DNA from: UBA3495 sp964629875 | GTDB taxonomy: Bacteria; Chloroflexota; Dehalococcoidia; Lucifugimonadales; UBA3495 | Length of the DNA: 13,189 bases | Direction: 5' to 3' | Assembly: GCA_964629875.1 (NCBI GenBank) | Contig: CAZVRK010000036.1 | Location: 1 to 13,189 of the forward strand | Part shown: positions 1 through 8,103 of the stretch, piece after piece | Layout of the letters: every line of letters begins with the position of its first letter | How positions within the stretch are numbered: the first letter of the stretch is position 1 | The notes under the pieces: generated by a model | Told to the model about the DNA's origin: nothing | What the model saw: the letters and a program-made list of their open reading frames with translations, nothing else | The model's database searches: none | Made by a program: the position numbers and the translations under genes

Positions 1-2
1 CT

Positions 3-1115
3 GTAGTTGAAGTATTGGTTTACGGTGACAAGAAAAGTAGTGTCATTATTGATTCCGGTATGCAAGTAGATTTGAGGATTGCAGATACCCCTGCATTGGG
101 GGCTATGATTCAATATTTTACGGGCAGCCAACAACATAACATTCGCTTACGGGATTACGCTAAAACGAAAGGCTTGTCAGTAAATGAATATGGTATAACA
201 GATCTGCAGACCGGTATTCAGGAGACGTTTCCTGACGAAATTTCTTTATATAATAGACTAGGATTGCAATATATCGTCCCAGAACTTCGATTAGGTTTAT
301 CTGAAGTGGAATGGGCACAAAATTCAGTGGAATGTGAGTTGATAACCGAGACAGATCTAAGAGGTGATCTTCATGTTCATACGGATTGGAGTGACGGAAA
401 TGATAGTACTGAGTCCATGATCCAGGCTGCAAGCGATATGGGATACGAATATATCGCTATCACGGACCATTCTGCTGGCTTGGGAATTGCTAGAGGATTG
501 TCTGTAAACCGATTACGAGAACGCTTATTGAATCTTAGAGCTTTACAAGACGAGTTCTCTATCCGAATACTTCTTGGTTCAGAAGTAGATATAAGGGCAG
601 ATGGGACCTTGGATTACCCAGATGACCTATTGGATGAACTCGACATAGTTATCGCTTCTGTACATTCTGCTATGGGACAAGATCATCAGGTAATGACACA
701 AAGATTAATAACTGCTATGAATCATAAAGCTGTAACTATAGTTGGACACTTGACTACCAGGATAATAGGCGAGAGACCTCCGATACAGTGTGATATCGAA
801 GAGGTTTTTGAAGAAGCAAGGCGCACAGGGACTGTTCTTGAGATAAATGCATCTCCTGAGCGGTTGGATTTAAAAGATACGCATGCAAGGCTGGCTATGC
901 AAATGGGTGTCCCGTTAGCGATTAATACGGATGCTCATGAAAAAACAGCTTTTTCCCAGAGGAAATATGGCATTGCAGTGGCAAGGAGAGCGGGGTGCTC
1001 TACTAGGCATGTGGTGAATACAATGGGTTTGGAGACATTTACCAGTTATTTATCAGCACCGAAATCGGAGCGTACTAACATATATGACAGCTATATTCTG
1101 GACACGAACAGCTAA
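3..1115 (+). CDS. polX: DNA polymerase X family protein, C-terminal part (5' end outside window)
   Basis: Bacterial family X DNA polymerases do gap-filling repair synthesis and carry a C-terminal PHP domain with 3'-5' exonuclease/phosphoesterase activity. The reading frame is open from the first codon of the window, so the gene is cut at its 5' end; about 370 of an expected ~570 residues are present. The fragment starts at the end of the polymerase palm: a QVDLR motif places the third catalytic aspartate at 69-71, followed by the conserved 'YFTGSQQHN' and 'NEYG' stretches. The PHP domain follows, with the metal-binding DLHVHTDWSDG motif (HxH at 372-380), then ITDHS, GSEVD, SVHS, VGH, EINASPERLD and NTDAH, so all expected metal-ligand motifs are intact. 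An internal TTG at 15 is not the start, because homology continues upstream of it (VVEVLVYGDKKSS). The gene ends five bases before the next one, which suggests co-transcription. Confidence 0.93.
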   Translation, partial: VVEVLVYGDKKSSVIIDSGMQVDLRIADTPALGAMIQYFTGSQQHNIRLRDYAKTKGLSVNEYGITDLQTGIQETFPDEISLYNRLGLQYIVPELRLGLSEVEWAQNSVECELITETDLRGDLHVHTDWSDGNDSTESMIQAASDMGYEYIAITDHSAGLGIARGLSVNRLRERLLNLRALQDEFSIRILLGSEVDIRADGTLDYPDDLLDELDIVIASVHSAMGQDHQVMTQRLITAMNHKAVTIVGHLTTRIIGERPPIQCDIEEVFEEARRTGTVLEINASPERLDLKDTHARLAMQMGVPLAINTDAHEKTAFSQRKYGIAVARRAGCSTRHVVNTMGLETFTSYLSAPKSERTNIYDSYILDTNS

Positions 1116-1120
1116 CGAGA

Positions 1121-1858
1121 ATGCGGTCTAATAATCCACAAGAGGACGCAATTGTAGGAGGGGCTAGTGGTCCCATTTTGCATATTAGAAAATCTTTGGC
1201 TTTGGGAAATGATTGGACGACAACTTTACTAGAAGCTATTGGTTTATGGACGTTGCCAGAGGAAGTGATAGACGGCCGAAAGTATAAATACTTGATCCAC
1301 GGAGAAGCACTTGATTGGTTACTACTTGCGGAACGTTTGTTAATAGAAATGAATGGTTACGTTGGTGATTATGAATACGAAGAGCTAGTATTCAGAGGTA
1401 TCATGCCCAGTTATGTGGATAGAGATAGTTTTCGAACGTTGATAGGTCCTACAAAGTACCGTGCATATCTGAATTACTGGTATGGGGTGGTGGTAGAAGA
1501 AACGCTGCAGTTAGCTGTCGAAGAGGAAGTACGCAAGAGACATAGGGCTCTGTGTTACCCGGATACTGAGGATTTGATTGAGGATGCTTTCGGTTTCCTT
1601 TACAACAAAAGTATGCAAGCACTGTTGAATGAATTTGCACAATCTAAGGATCTTCATGATAGTGAATCCAATTCTGTAAATCTGTCACTGTCGGATTACA
1701 AAGAGTTTACTTATTCATTATTTAAACGCCGCATGCATATATGGGACCCTGCTAGGATCGCTAGTGATATGAGAAAAGGTATTTTGAAACTCGAACAAAT
1801 TGATAAGCACCGTTCTGAGTTCATTGATTGGGAATATATAGACAGTTATTCAGGCTAA
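1121..1858 (+). CDS. Hypothetical protein, 245 residues, downstream of polX
   Basis: I do not recognise this family. The protein is soluble-looking, with no signal peptide or membrane segment. It is rich in aromatic residues and acidic patches. The first half contains a WTLPEE stretch, then YLIHGEALDWLLLAERLL, which looks like an amphipathic helix. The middle has YLNYWYGVVVEETLQLAVEEEVRKRH, followed by a probable helical region up to the C-terminus (SLFKRRMHIWDPARIASDMRKGILKLEQ). The ATG at 1121 lies five bases after the polX stop. Only a weak purine-rich ribosome site (ACGAGA) precedes it, so translation may be coupled to polX. The long open frame, lack of competing frames and close spacing support a real gene. 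Its position hints at a link with repair or nucleic-acid metabolism, but nothing in the sequence shows a function. Confidence 0.8.
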   Translation: MRSNNPQEDAIVGGASGPILHIRKSLALGNDWTTTLLEAIGLWTLPEEVIDGRKYKYLIHGEALDWLLLAERLLIEMNGYVGDYEYEELVFRGIMPSYVDRDSFRTLIGPTKYRAYLNYWYGVVVEETLQLAVEEEVRKRHRALCYPDTEDLIEDAFGFLYNKSMQALLNEFAQSKDLHDSESNSVNLSLSDYKEFTYSLFKRRMHIWDPARIASDMRKGILKLEQIDKHRSEFIDWEYIDSYSG

Positions 1859-1967
1859 TGCTTGCCTACAATTAGTTCCATTACGTAGAGTTTTATGATT
1901 GCCGCCAAGTCAAAGTATGGAATATCATGAGGCCTATCGGGCACCTTGATTCTGGGAGATTTTGTGA

Positions 1968-3050
1968 ATGTTGGATTCTAGTTTTGATGATATAAAGGAT
2001 ATGGCTGACTTGCCTCTTGAAGCCTTTACTCCTCAGATATACAGAAGAGGGGATGTAGTAGAAGGCGAAATTGTCCATATTGATGATGAAGGTATCACAA
2101 TTGGCATAGGCCTTAAGAGTGAAGGGTTGATTCCCCACAGTCAGATGAGAACACTATCTACTGATGAATTATCTGAAATGACTATTGGTGATAAGATTGC
2201 TGCCACTGTTCTTAAGGGTGGAGAATATGTTGAATTATCTCTGGATTTAGCACGGCGCGCCAAACTGTGGGTAGATTTACAAAATCATATGTCCAACGGT
2301 GACACAGTAGAAGCATCAATAGTGGGGCACAATCGTGGGGGATTAGAAGTAGAAGTGAGCAGTGTGAGGGGTTTTGTTCCAATATCACATGTTGCACCTA
2401 CCCCTGGATCAGATGAAAAAGACCTTTCTTGCAGGTTAGGAACTGCATCTCTATTCAATATTCTTGAGATAAATCCTGAAAATGAAAGGCTGGTGTTATC
2501 AGAAAGGGCGCTGTGGCAGTCTAGGCGTGATAAAGCGAGAAAAGATTTTATTGAATCCTTGGAAGAAGGCAATCTTGTTACTGGACGGGTTAAGACTATA
2601 CGAGGATTTGGGGCTTTTGTAGATATGGGAGACGCGGACGGATTAGTTCCGATATCTGAACTGTCATGGCAAATGTTGAAATCCCCCAGCGATGTGGTAT
2701 CAATTGGGGATGAATTGACACTCAAAATATTGAAAATAGACATGGAGAGCCAGAGAGTCAGCTTGAGTCTCAAGCGAACACTCCCTGAGCCTTGGGAATC
2801 AGTTCCTGAACGGTATTCAGACGGTGATATAGTCGAAGGTACAGTAAGTAAAATTACTGATTTTGGAGCTTTTGTTAGATTGGAAAACTGGGTTGAAGGC
2901 CTAATCCACATATCTGAATTATCCCCAAGGCAACTGAGTAATCCTTCAGAGATCGTTTATCAGGGTCAAAAAGTAAAGGTTAAGATATTGGAAATAGATA
3001 CGGGTAAACGCCGGATGAGCCTGAGTTACAAGCAAGCTTACGGGTTATAA
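1968..3050 (+). CDS. rpsA: S1 RNA-binding domain protein (ribosomal protein S1-like, four S1 domains)
   Basis: S1 domains are OB-fold modules that bind single-stranded RNA; multi-domain S1 proteins help ribosomes bind mRNA. Four S1 repeats can be read at about residues 28-92, 110-180, 200-270 and 285-355. Repeats 3 and 4 are the most canonical (GRVKTIRGFGAFVDM...GLVPISELS and GTVSKITDFGAFVRL...GLIHISELS). Repeats 1 and 2 are more divergent. This four-domain, 360-residue form resembles the short S1 homologues of many Gram-positives and Chloroflexota rather than the six-domain E. coli S1. The symbol rpsA is therefore used in the broad sense. The start ATG has a GGGAG site (1954-1958) nine bases upstream. 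It lies between an unknown gene and valS, fitting a translation-related neighbourhood. Confidence 0.88.
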   Translation: MLDSSFDDIKDMADLPLEAFTPQIYRRGDVVEGEIVHIDDEGITIGIGLKSEGLIPHSQMRTLSTDELSEMTIGDKIAATVLKGGEYVELSLDLARRAKLWVDLQNHMSNGDTVEASIVGHNRGGLEVEVSSVRGFVPISHVAPTPGSDEKDLSCRLGTASLFNILEINPENERLVLSERALWQSRRDKARKDFIESLEEGNLVTGRVKTIRGFGAFVDMGDADGLVPISELSWQMLKSPSDVVSIGDELTLKILKIDMESQRVSLSLKRTLPEPWESVPERYSDGDIVEGTVSKITDFGAFVRLENWVEGLIHISELSPRQLSNPSEIVYQGQKVKVKILEIDTGKRRMSLSYKQAYGL

Positions 3051-3065
3051 TAGTTGCAGAACGGT

Positions 3066-3094
3066 TTGGTTTTCATTTGTCGCGATTCTATAAG
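3066..3094 (+). promoter_or_regulatory. Candidate sigma-70 promoter for valS
   Basis: TTGGTT (3066-3071) and TATAAG (3089-3094) are separated by 17 bases in the 113-base gap before valS. This is a reasonable but not perfect match to the -35/-10 consensus in an AT-rich stretch where chance matches are common. The remaining leader is too short for a T-box and none of the T-box conserved blocks were seen. Confidence 0.3.
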
Positions 3095-3163
3095 ATTTTA
3101 AACAATATATTATAGTGTTTATGTAAGAGGTTTCAGGAACGCTATATTCTTAGAGGATAGTTT

Positions 3164-5851
3164 ATGCCACCTATTAAGGGTGAAATGGCAAGATCATATG
3201 ATGCGTCTTTAGTTGAAGAGCGAATATATTCAGATTGGGTAGATTCCGGTTACTTCTCTCCCATATTGGACCAGAGTAAATCTCCGTTTTGTATCATCAT
3301 GCCTCCGCCCAACGTTACAGGAGAACTGCACCTCGGACACGCATTAACGACCGCTATTGAAGATGCCTTAACTCGCTGGCATAGAATGCTGGGGGACTCA
3401 ACCCTTTGGTTGCCTGGCACAGATCACGCTGGTATAGCCACTCAATGGGTTGTCGAACGTCTATTGGCCGAGGAAGGGGTGTCTCGACAGGATTTGGGTA
3501 GAGAGGCGTTTCTAGATAGAGTGTGGTCATGGGTGGGCCAATACGGTAATACTATCAATGAACAATTGAAACGACTGGGCGCGTCCTGTGATTGGTCACG
3601 TAGTAGTTTTACTCTGGATGATGGCCCAGCTCTGGCTGTTAGAACTACCTTTGCTAACCTGTATAACAAAGGACTGATATATAGGCACGAACGCATAATT
3701 AATTGGTGTCCAAGGTGTTCCACGGCATTGTCTGATTTAGAAGTGGAATACAATGACGAAGAGGGCAATTTATTCTATATCAGATATCCAATGGATGATG
3801 AATCAGGATCATCGGTAGTAGTTGCAACCACTCGGCCTGAGTCTATGCTGGGTGACACCGGTGTAGCTGTCCATCCAGAGGATGATAGATACGCTTCTGT
3901 CGTTGGTAAGAATATTAAATTGCCGCTTGTTGGCAGAACTATCCCTGTAGTCGCGGATACGTCAATAGAAATTGAATTTGGTACTGGCGCTTTAAAAGTT
4001 ACTCCTGGTCATGATCCAGTGGACTTTGATATTGGTGAACGGCATAGTCTGCCGATTATTACAGTGATAGGTTTTGATGGCTGTATGAATCACGAAGCCG
4101 GTGTATATGAAGGTTTGGATCGATTTGACTGTCGTAAGAAAGTAGTGGAAGATCTGGAATTAGCAGGATTCTTGGAGAAGATTGAACCTCTTCATCATTC
4201 GGTTGGACATTGTCAGAGATGTGATTCAGTAGTAGAACCTTTGATAAGCCTTCAATGGTTTCTGAAGGTTGGAGACCATACAGATACTACCAGTATAGCT
4301 GGACGTGCATATCAGGCTGTTCTGGACGGTGATATAAAGATTGTTCCCGATAGATTTAGCCGCGTTTATTTAAATTGGCTAGAAAACATACGGGACTGGT
4401 GTATTAGCAGGCAACTTTGGTGGGGTCATCGTATACCTGTCTGGTATTGTGATGAGTGCGTAGCACCAATCGTTTCAATAGATGATATTGATATTTGCCC
4501 TGAGTGCGGTTCCTCTGATATACGTCAAGATGAAGATGTTCTGGATACTTGGTTTAGTTCTGGATTATGGCCTCATTCAACTCTGGGATGGCCTAATGAC
4601 ACTGATGATTTAAGAGCTTTTTACCCCGGTTCGGTTATGGAGACTGGATATGACATATTATTCTTCTGGGTAGCTAGAATGATAATGATGGGCATAGAGA
4701 ATACTGGAGATATACCCTTCAGAACAGTGTTCCTGCATGGATTAGTCAGAGATGCAGATGGTGCAAAAATGAGTAAGACAAGAGGCAATACTCTGGATCC
4801 TCTAGATCTTATAAAGCAATATGGTACTGATGCATTAAGATTCGCCCTCACCACTGGAACTGCCCCCGGTAATGATTTGCGATTGACTGATGGGAAACTG
4901 GAATCGTCTCGTAATTTTGCAAATAAACTGTGGAATGCCTCGCGGTATGTTGTAAGCAATATAAACGACAAACATGATTTGGACTGTTGGTATGATGTGA
5001 AATCAATTGATCATATTGAGGATCGATGGATTTTGAGTCGATTAGATTCCGTGGTTGATGACGTCAATCGATCTCTTACCAATTTCGAACTTGGGGAAGC
5101 ACAGCAAAGACTGTATGACTTCGTTTGGAATGATTATTGTGACTGGTACATAGAGATGGCTAAGATACGGCTACGGTCTGATTCAGAACCGTCTCCGATC
5201 AAGGTGTTGGTATATGTTTTAGATACGGTATTGAGGTTGTTACACCCGTTCATGCCATTTATAACTGAAGAAATCTGGCAGACTTTGGTAGGGGTAGCAG
5301 AATATCCTACAGGAACGCCAGAATCCATTATGATCACCAAATATCCAGAAAAAAATCGAGACCATCAGGACACAAACGCTGAACGTGATGTGTCGTTGGT
5401 TATGCAGACTATCAGAGCTATTCGTAACACAAGGTCCCAACTGCAGATAGCGCCTTCCAACAAATTGAGAGCCGTCATTGAAGCGAACGGAATGTCAGAT
5501 GTTTTACGTATTGAAGCACCAGTAATTGAGTCGTTATCTAGGGTTGAACCTTTGGAAATAGTGGACGCTTCTACAGGTGATAGCGCAAAAAGCATAACTT
5601 TAGTGGTAAATCCCCTGGTTATAAGGATCCCTTTAGAAGGTGTGGTCGATCTGGGTCACGAAGAGCAAAGACTTACCAAAGAGCTAAATGAGGCCTTGGG
5701 AAATAAGTTACGAGTTGAAAAACTCGTTTCAAATCCAAACTTTGTTGCAAAGGCTCGCCCAGAAGTGGTAGAGGCTGAGAAAGAACGGTTGCAAACCATA
5801 TCTGATCAGATAGACCGATTACAAGAAATTATTTCTCAGATCTCCGATTAG
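3164..5851 (+). CDS. valS: Valine--tRNA ligase (valyl-tRNA synthetase)
   Basis: A class Ia aminoacyl-tRNA synthetase that charges tRNA-Val in the cytoplasm, with an editing domain that removes threonine. At 895 residues it is of normal bacterial length. Visible marks are the HIGH-type motif HLGHA (residues 56-60, in PPPNVTGELHLGHAL) and the KMSKS-type motif KMSKT (535-539). The CP1 editing-domain stretch ATTRPESMLGDTGVAVHP is present, as is the RQLWWGHRIPVWYC segment. Cysteine pairs that could bind zinc occur at C182/C185, C350/C353, and C429/C432 with C445/C448. The C-terminus ends in the typical ValRS coiled coil (about 825-893, rich in Glu, Lys and Leu). The ATG at 3164 has AGAGGA (3152-3157) six bases upstream, which favours it over the second ATG at 3185. 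Confidence 0.97.
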   Translation: MPPIKGEMARSYDASLVEERIYSDWVDSGYFSPILDQSKSPFCIIMPPPNVTGELHLGHALTTAIEDALTRWHRMLGDSTLWLPGTDHAGIATQWVVERLLAEEGVSRQDLGREAFLDRVWSWVGQYGNTINEQLKRLGASCDWSRSSFTLDDGPALAVRTTFANLYNKGLIYRHERIINWCPRCSTALSDLEVEYNDEEGNLFYIRYPMDDESGSSVVVATTRPESMLGDTGVAVHPEDDRYASVVGKNIKLPLVGRTIPVVADTSIEIEFGTGALKVTPGHDPVDFDIGERHSLPIITVIGFDGCMNHEAGVYEGLDRFDCRKKVVEDLELAGFLEKIEPLHHSVGHCQRCDSVVEPLISLQWFLKVGDHTDTTSIAGRAYQAVLDGDIKIVPDRFSRVYLNWLENIRDWCISRQLWWGHRIPVWYCDECVAPIVSIDDIDICPECGSSDIRQDEDVLDTWFSSGLWPHSTLGWPNDTDDLRAFYPGSVMETGYDILFFWVARMIMMGIENTGDIPFRTVFLHGLVRDADGAKMSKTRGNTLDPLDLIKQYGTDALRFALTTGTAPGNDLRLTDGKLESSRNFANKLWNASRYVVSNINDKHDLDCWYDVKSIDHIEDRWILSRLDSVVDDVNRSLTNFELGEAQQRLYDFVWNDYCDWYIEMAKIRLRSDSEPSPIKVLVYVLDTVLRLLHPFMPFITEEIWQTLVGVAEYPTGTPESIMITKYPEKNRDHQDTNAERDVSLVMQTIRAIRNTRSQLQIAPSNKLRAVIEANGMSDVLRIEAPVIESLSRVEPLEIVDASTGDSAKSITLVVNPLVIRIPLEGVVDLGHEEQRLTKELNEALGNKLRVEKLVSNPNFVAKARPEVVEAEKERLQTISDQIDRLQEIISQISD

Positions 5852-5924
5852 CTCTTTATAATATACCGTGATGAATCTGCAGTGATATACCTAGAATGGT
5901 GTAGTCTGCTTGGTACATGATCTC

Positions 5925-5930
5925 GAGGAG
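5925..5930 (+). promoter_or_regulatory. Ribosome binding site that decides the aroE start
   Basis: GAGGAG lies four bases before a GTG at 5935. The upstream in-frame ATG at 5917 has no such site before it (CTTGGTAC). The GTG start also gives the N-terminus typical of the family, with the first beta strand directly after the start. Confidence 0.6.
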
Positions 5931-5934
5931 AAGT

Positions 5935-6801
5935 GTGGCTATACAACTAGGAATTATAGGGTTTCCGATAGGGCATTCTCTTTCACCGGTATTCCAACAA
6001 GCCGCGTTGGATTACATCGGCATTGATGCTACATACTCTACTTGGGAGATTCGTGAGGAAAACTTAAATACATTCATAGATGGACTGCGGTCGCCTAGTA
6101 TCCAGGGAATAAATGTGACTGTTCCTCATAAAGAATCCGTACTTCCGTTGCTTGATCACGTTGACGAATGGGCTCTACAAGCTGGTGCAGTTAATACCAT
6201 AGTCAATCGTAATGGGATATTGTATGGATACAACACCGATGGAATCGGATTTATTAAAGGTCTTAGGCACAACCAGCCATTTGATCTACAGGGTAAAACT
6301 GTATTGATAATAGGTGCAGGTGGCTCTGCTAGAGGTGTAGTAAGAGCTCTAGCGAATGAATCTGTGGGAGACATTATCATTGCCAATCGGACTCTCTCTC
6401 GGGCTCAATCGTTATCGACGTTGTCTATGGGACTTGGGGTATCGGCTCGAGCAATATCACTCGATTGGCAAGAGCTATCTCTCGCAGCAGTCAAGTCAGA
6501 ACTGATTGTCAATTGTACTTCTGTGGGCATGGCCCATACGTCTGAGTTCGGGTTGTCTCCATTATTATTGCAACAAATCTCGCCGAATAGTGTTGTGTAT
6601 GACCTGGTGTATAATCCAATTGAAACGCAGTTATTAAAAGAAGCCGCACAGGCTGGGGCTGCTGTGATTAGCGGGATTAAAATGTTGGTTTATCAGGGAG
6701 CGGCGTCATTCGAATTGTGGTTTGACAGACCCGCCCCAGTAGATGTGATGCTGGAATCAGCGGACAAGGCTATCCAAGATATGGCGCAAAATCTAGATTA
6801 A
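5935..6801 (+). CDS. aroE: Shikimate dehydrogenase (NADP+)
   Basis: Reduces 3-dehydroshikimate to shikimate with NADPH, step four of the shikimate pathway. Numbered from the GTG start (288 residues), the protein shows the shikimate-binding SLSP motif (15-18) and NVTVPHK with catalytic Lys66. NTDG follows with catalytic Asp102. The Rossmann glycine loop GAGGSA (127-132) leads to NRT (151-153), the NADPH phosphate-binding turn. YNPIETQLL and the C-terminal GIKMLVYQGA with Gln254 complete the set. All key residues are present. An ATG at 5917 would add six residues (MISRRS) but lacks a ribosome site, so the GTG is preferred. The gene follows valS by 83 bases and precedes aroC by 32 bases, so aroE and aroC probably form one transcript. 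Other aro genes are not in the window. Confidence 0.95.
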   Translation: MAIQLGIIGFPIGHSLSPVFQQAALDYIGIDATYSTWEIREENLNTFIDGLRSPSIQGINVTVPHKESVLPLLDHVDEWALQAGAVNTIVNRNGILYGYNTDGIGFIKGLRHNQPFDLQGKTVLIIGAGGSARGVVRALANESVGDIIIANRTLSRAQSLSTLSMGLGVSARAISLDWQELSLAAVKSELIVNCTSVGMAHTSEFGLSPLLLQQISPNSVVYDLVYNPIETQLLKEAAQAGAAVISGIKMLVYQGAASFELWFDRPAPVDVMLESADKAIQDMAQNLD

Positions 6802-6833
6802 GGTTATTAATTAATAAGGGAAGAGGGAACAGC

Positions 6834-8015
6834 ATGATCCGTTGGTTTACGGCAGGTGAATCTCATGGTCAAGGGTTATTAATAATTGTTGAGGGTATAC
6901 CTGCGGCACTACCTATAGATGAAGAATACATTGCCTTTCACTTAGGCAGAAGACAGAAAGGGTATGGTCGAGGAGGGCGTATGCTCATTGAGCAAGATCA
7001 TGCCCAGATAATGTCTGGTGTACGACATGGAAAGACGTTGGGCAGTCCAATAGGTATGGTTATTGAAAACAAGGATTGGGCCAACTGGACTGAAGCAATG
7101 GCAGTTGAACATATTGATAATCCGTCTCAAGAGGGTAGAAATAGGCGAGTAACTAGGATTCGTCCAGGTCATGCAGATTTGCCTGGTACTATGAAATATG
7201 GCTTTGACGATGTTAGAAATTCTTTGGAAAGGGCGAGTGCTCGTGAAACGGCCGCTCGAGTTGCTGCAGGGGCGATAGCTATGAAATTTCTCGAGGAATT
7301 TGGCATCAAGATGCGGAGCCATGTCATTTCAATTGGTAGCGTCTGGGCAAAATCCTCAGATGATATTGATTGGGAGGCAGTGGAACAATCTCCTGTAAGG
7401 TGTGCTGATAATAGTGCGGCAGAGAAGATGATTACTGAAATAGATTCGGCTAAAGATGCCGGAGATACTGTCGGTGGCACCGTGGAGATCATTGCGGAAA
7501 ACGTGCCTATTGGTTTGGGGTCACATGTACATTGGGACCGTAAGATTGATGGGCTGATATCTCAGGCGTTGATGTCCATAAATGCGGTTAAAGCAGTTTC
7601 AATAGGACCTGGATGGGATGTGATAGGTGACTGGGGTTCAAAAGTTCAGGATGTGATAGAGCCGGTTACTGATCCTGATAATCCTTGGCAACGAAAGACG
7701 AATCGAGCGGGTGGCATAGAAGGCGGGATGACCGATGGAATGCCAGTAGTAGCGCGGTTTGCTATAAAACCAATAGCTACTCTTCATAACCCTTTGCCGT
7801 CAGTTGATCTTGATACTGGAGAACCGGTGCAGGCTCATTTTGAAAGATCAGATGTTTGCCAAGTTCCGCCAGCAGGGGTGATTGGTGAGGCAATGGTAGC
7901 TTTAGTTCTTGCAAATGCCTTATTGGAGAAATTTGGAGGTGATTCTATCCCAGAGTCATTGCATAACTACGCTGGTTATATGAAAACTGTTGGACCCCGC
8001 AAGATATACAAGTAA
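6834..8015 (+). CDS. aroC: Chorismate synthase
   Basis: Converts 5-enolpyruvylshikimate-3-phosphate to chorismate, the last shared step towards aromatic amino acids and folate; it requires reduced FMN. At 393 residues it matches the longer bacterial forms. Conserved blocks are AGESHGQG (7-14, with catalytic His11), RRQKGYGRGGRM (39-50), RPGHADLPGTMKYGFDD (110-126) and RASARETAARVAAGA (133-147). GGIEGGMTDGMPVVARFAIKPIAT lies near residues 297-320. The C-terminal DVCQVPPAGVIGEAMVALVLA block carries the second family signature. The start ATG is preceded by AAGAGGGA. It is the second gene of an aroE-aroC pair. No clear intrinsic terminator follows it. Confidence 0.97.
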   Translation: MIRWFTAGESHGQGLLIIVEGIPAALPIDEEYIAFHLGRRQKGYGRGGRMLIEQDHAQIMSGVRHGKTLGSPIGMVIENKDWANWTEAMAVEHIDNPSQEGRNRRVTRIRPGHADLPGTMKYGFDDVRNSLERASARETAARVAAGAIAMKFLEEFGIKMRSHVISIGSVWAKSSDDIDWEAVEQSPVRCADNSAAEKMITEIDSAKDAGDTVGGTVEIIAENVPIGLGSHVHWDRKIDGLISQALMSINAVKAVSIGPGWDVIGDWGSKVQDVIEPVTDPDNPWQRKTNRAGGIEGGMTDGMPVVARFAIKPIATLHNPLPSVDLDTGEPVQAHFERSDVCQVPPAGVIGEAMVALVLANALLEKFGGDSIPESLHNYAGYMKTVGPRKIYK

Positions 8016-8037
8016 ATATTTCCACCCACAGAAATTA

Positions 8038-8066
8038 TAGACGTAGTCATGGATTTCTGATATATT
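8038..8066 (+). promoter_or_regulatory. Candidate sigma-70 promoter for the selenoprotein gene
   Basis: TAGACG (8038-8043; four of six to TTGACA) and TATATT (8061-8066; five of six to TATAAT) are separated by 17 bases in the 88-base gap after aroC. Transcription would begin near 8073, at the hairpin in front of the ribosome site. This is pattern matching only. Confidence 0.35.
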
Positions 8067-8070
8067 GTGA

Positions 8071-8086
8071 GGGATTCGAAAATCCC
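8071..8086 (+). other. Small perfect hairpin in the leader of the selenoprotein gene
   Basis: GGGATT-CGAA-AATCCC forms a perfect six-base-pair stem with a four-base loop. It ends four bases before the Shine-Dalgarno sequence. It has no run of T after it, so it is not a standard terminator for aroC. It could stabilise the 5' end of the transcript or affect ribosome access. A role is inference. Confidence 0.45.
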
Positions 8087-8090
8087 GACT

Positions 8091-8096
8091 AGGAGG
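8091..8096 (+). promoter_or_regulatory. Strong Shine-Dalgarno site that sets the selenoprotein start at 8104
   Basis: AGGAGG, seven bases before the ATG at 8104, is the best ribosome site in the window. The downstream ATG at 8173 has no comparable site (CCGCCACGTGG precedes it). This is direct evidence that translation begins upstream of the in-frame UGA. Confidence 0.85.
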
Positions 8097-8103
8097 AATT
8101 GTT

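Noticed and set aside
2285..2911. Long minus-strand open frame (208 codons) opposite the S1 gene
   Set aside because: It lies wholly inside a well-supported gene on the other strand, has low-complexity Ser/Pro/Thr-rich translation and no recognisable domain.
3051..3163. Possible T-box riboswitch before valS
   Set aside because: The leader is only 113 bases and I see neither the T-box sequence nor a terminator/antiterminator pair.
5857..5862. TATAAT as a promoter for aroE
   Set aside because: A perfect -10 sequence, but no acceptable -35 at 16-19 bases upstream; the spot is at the end of valS in an AT-rich stretch.
8071..8086. Hairpin as an intrinsic terminator of aroC
   Set aside because: Only six base pairs and no T run follows; the next bases are the Shine-Dalgarno site of the downstream gene.
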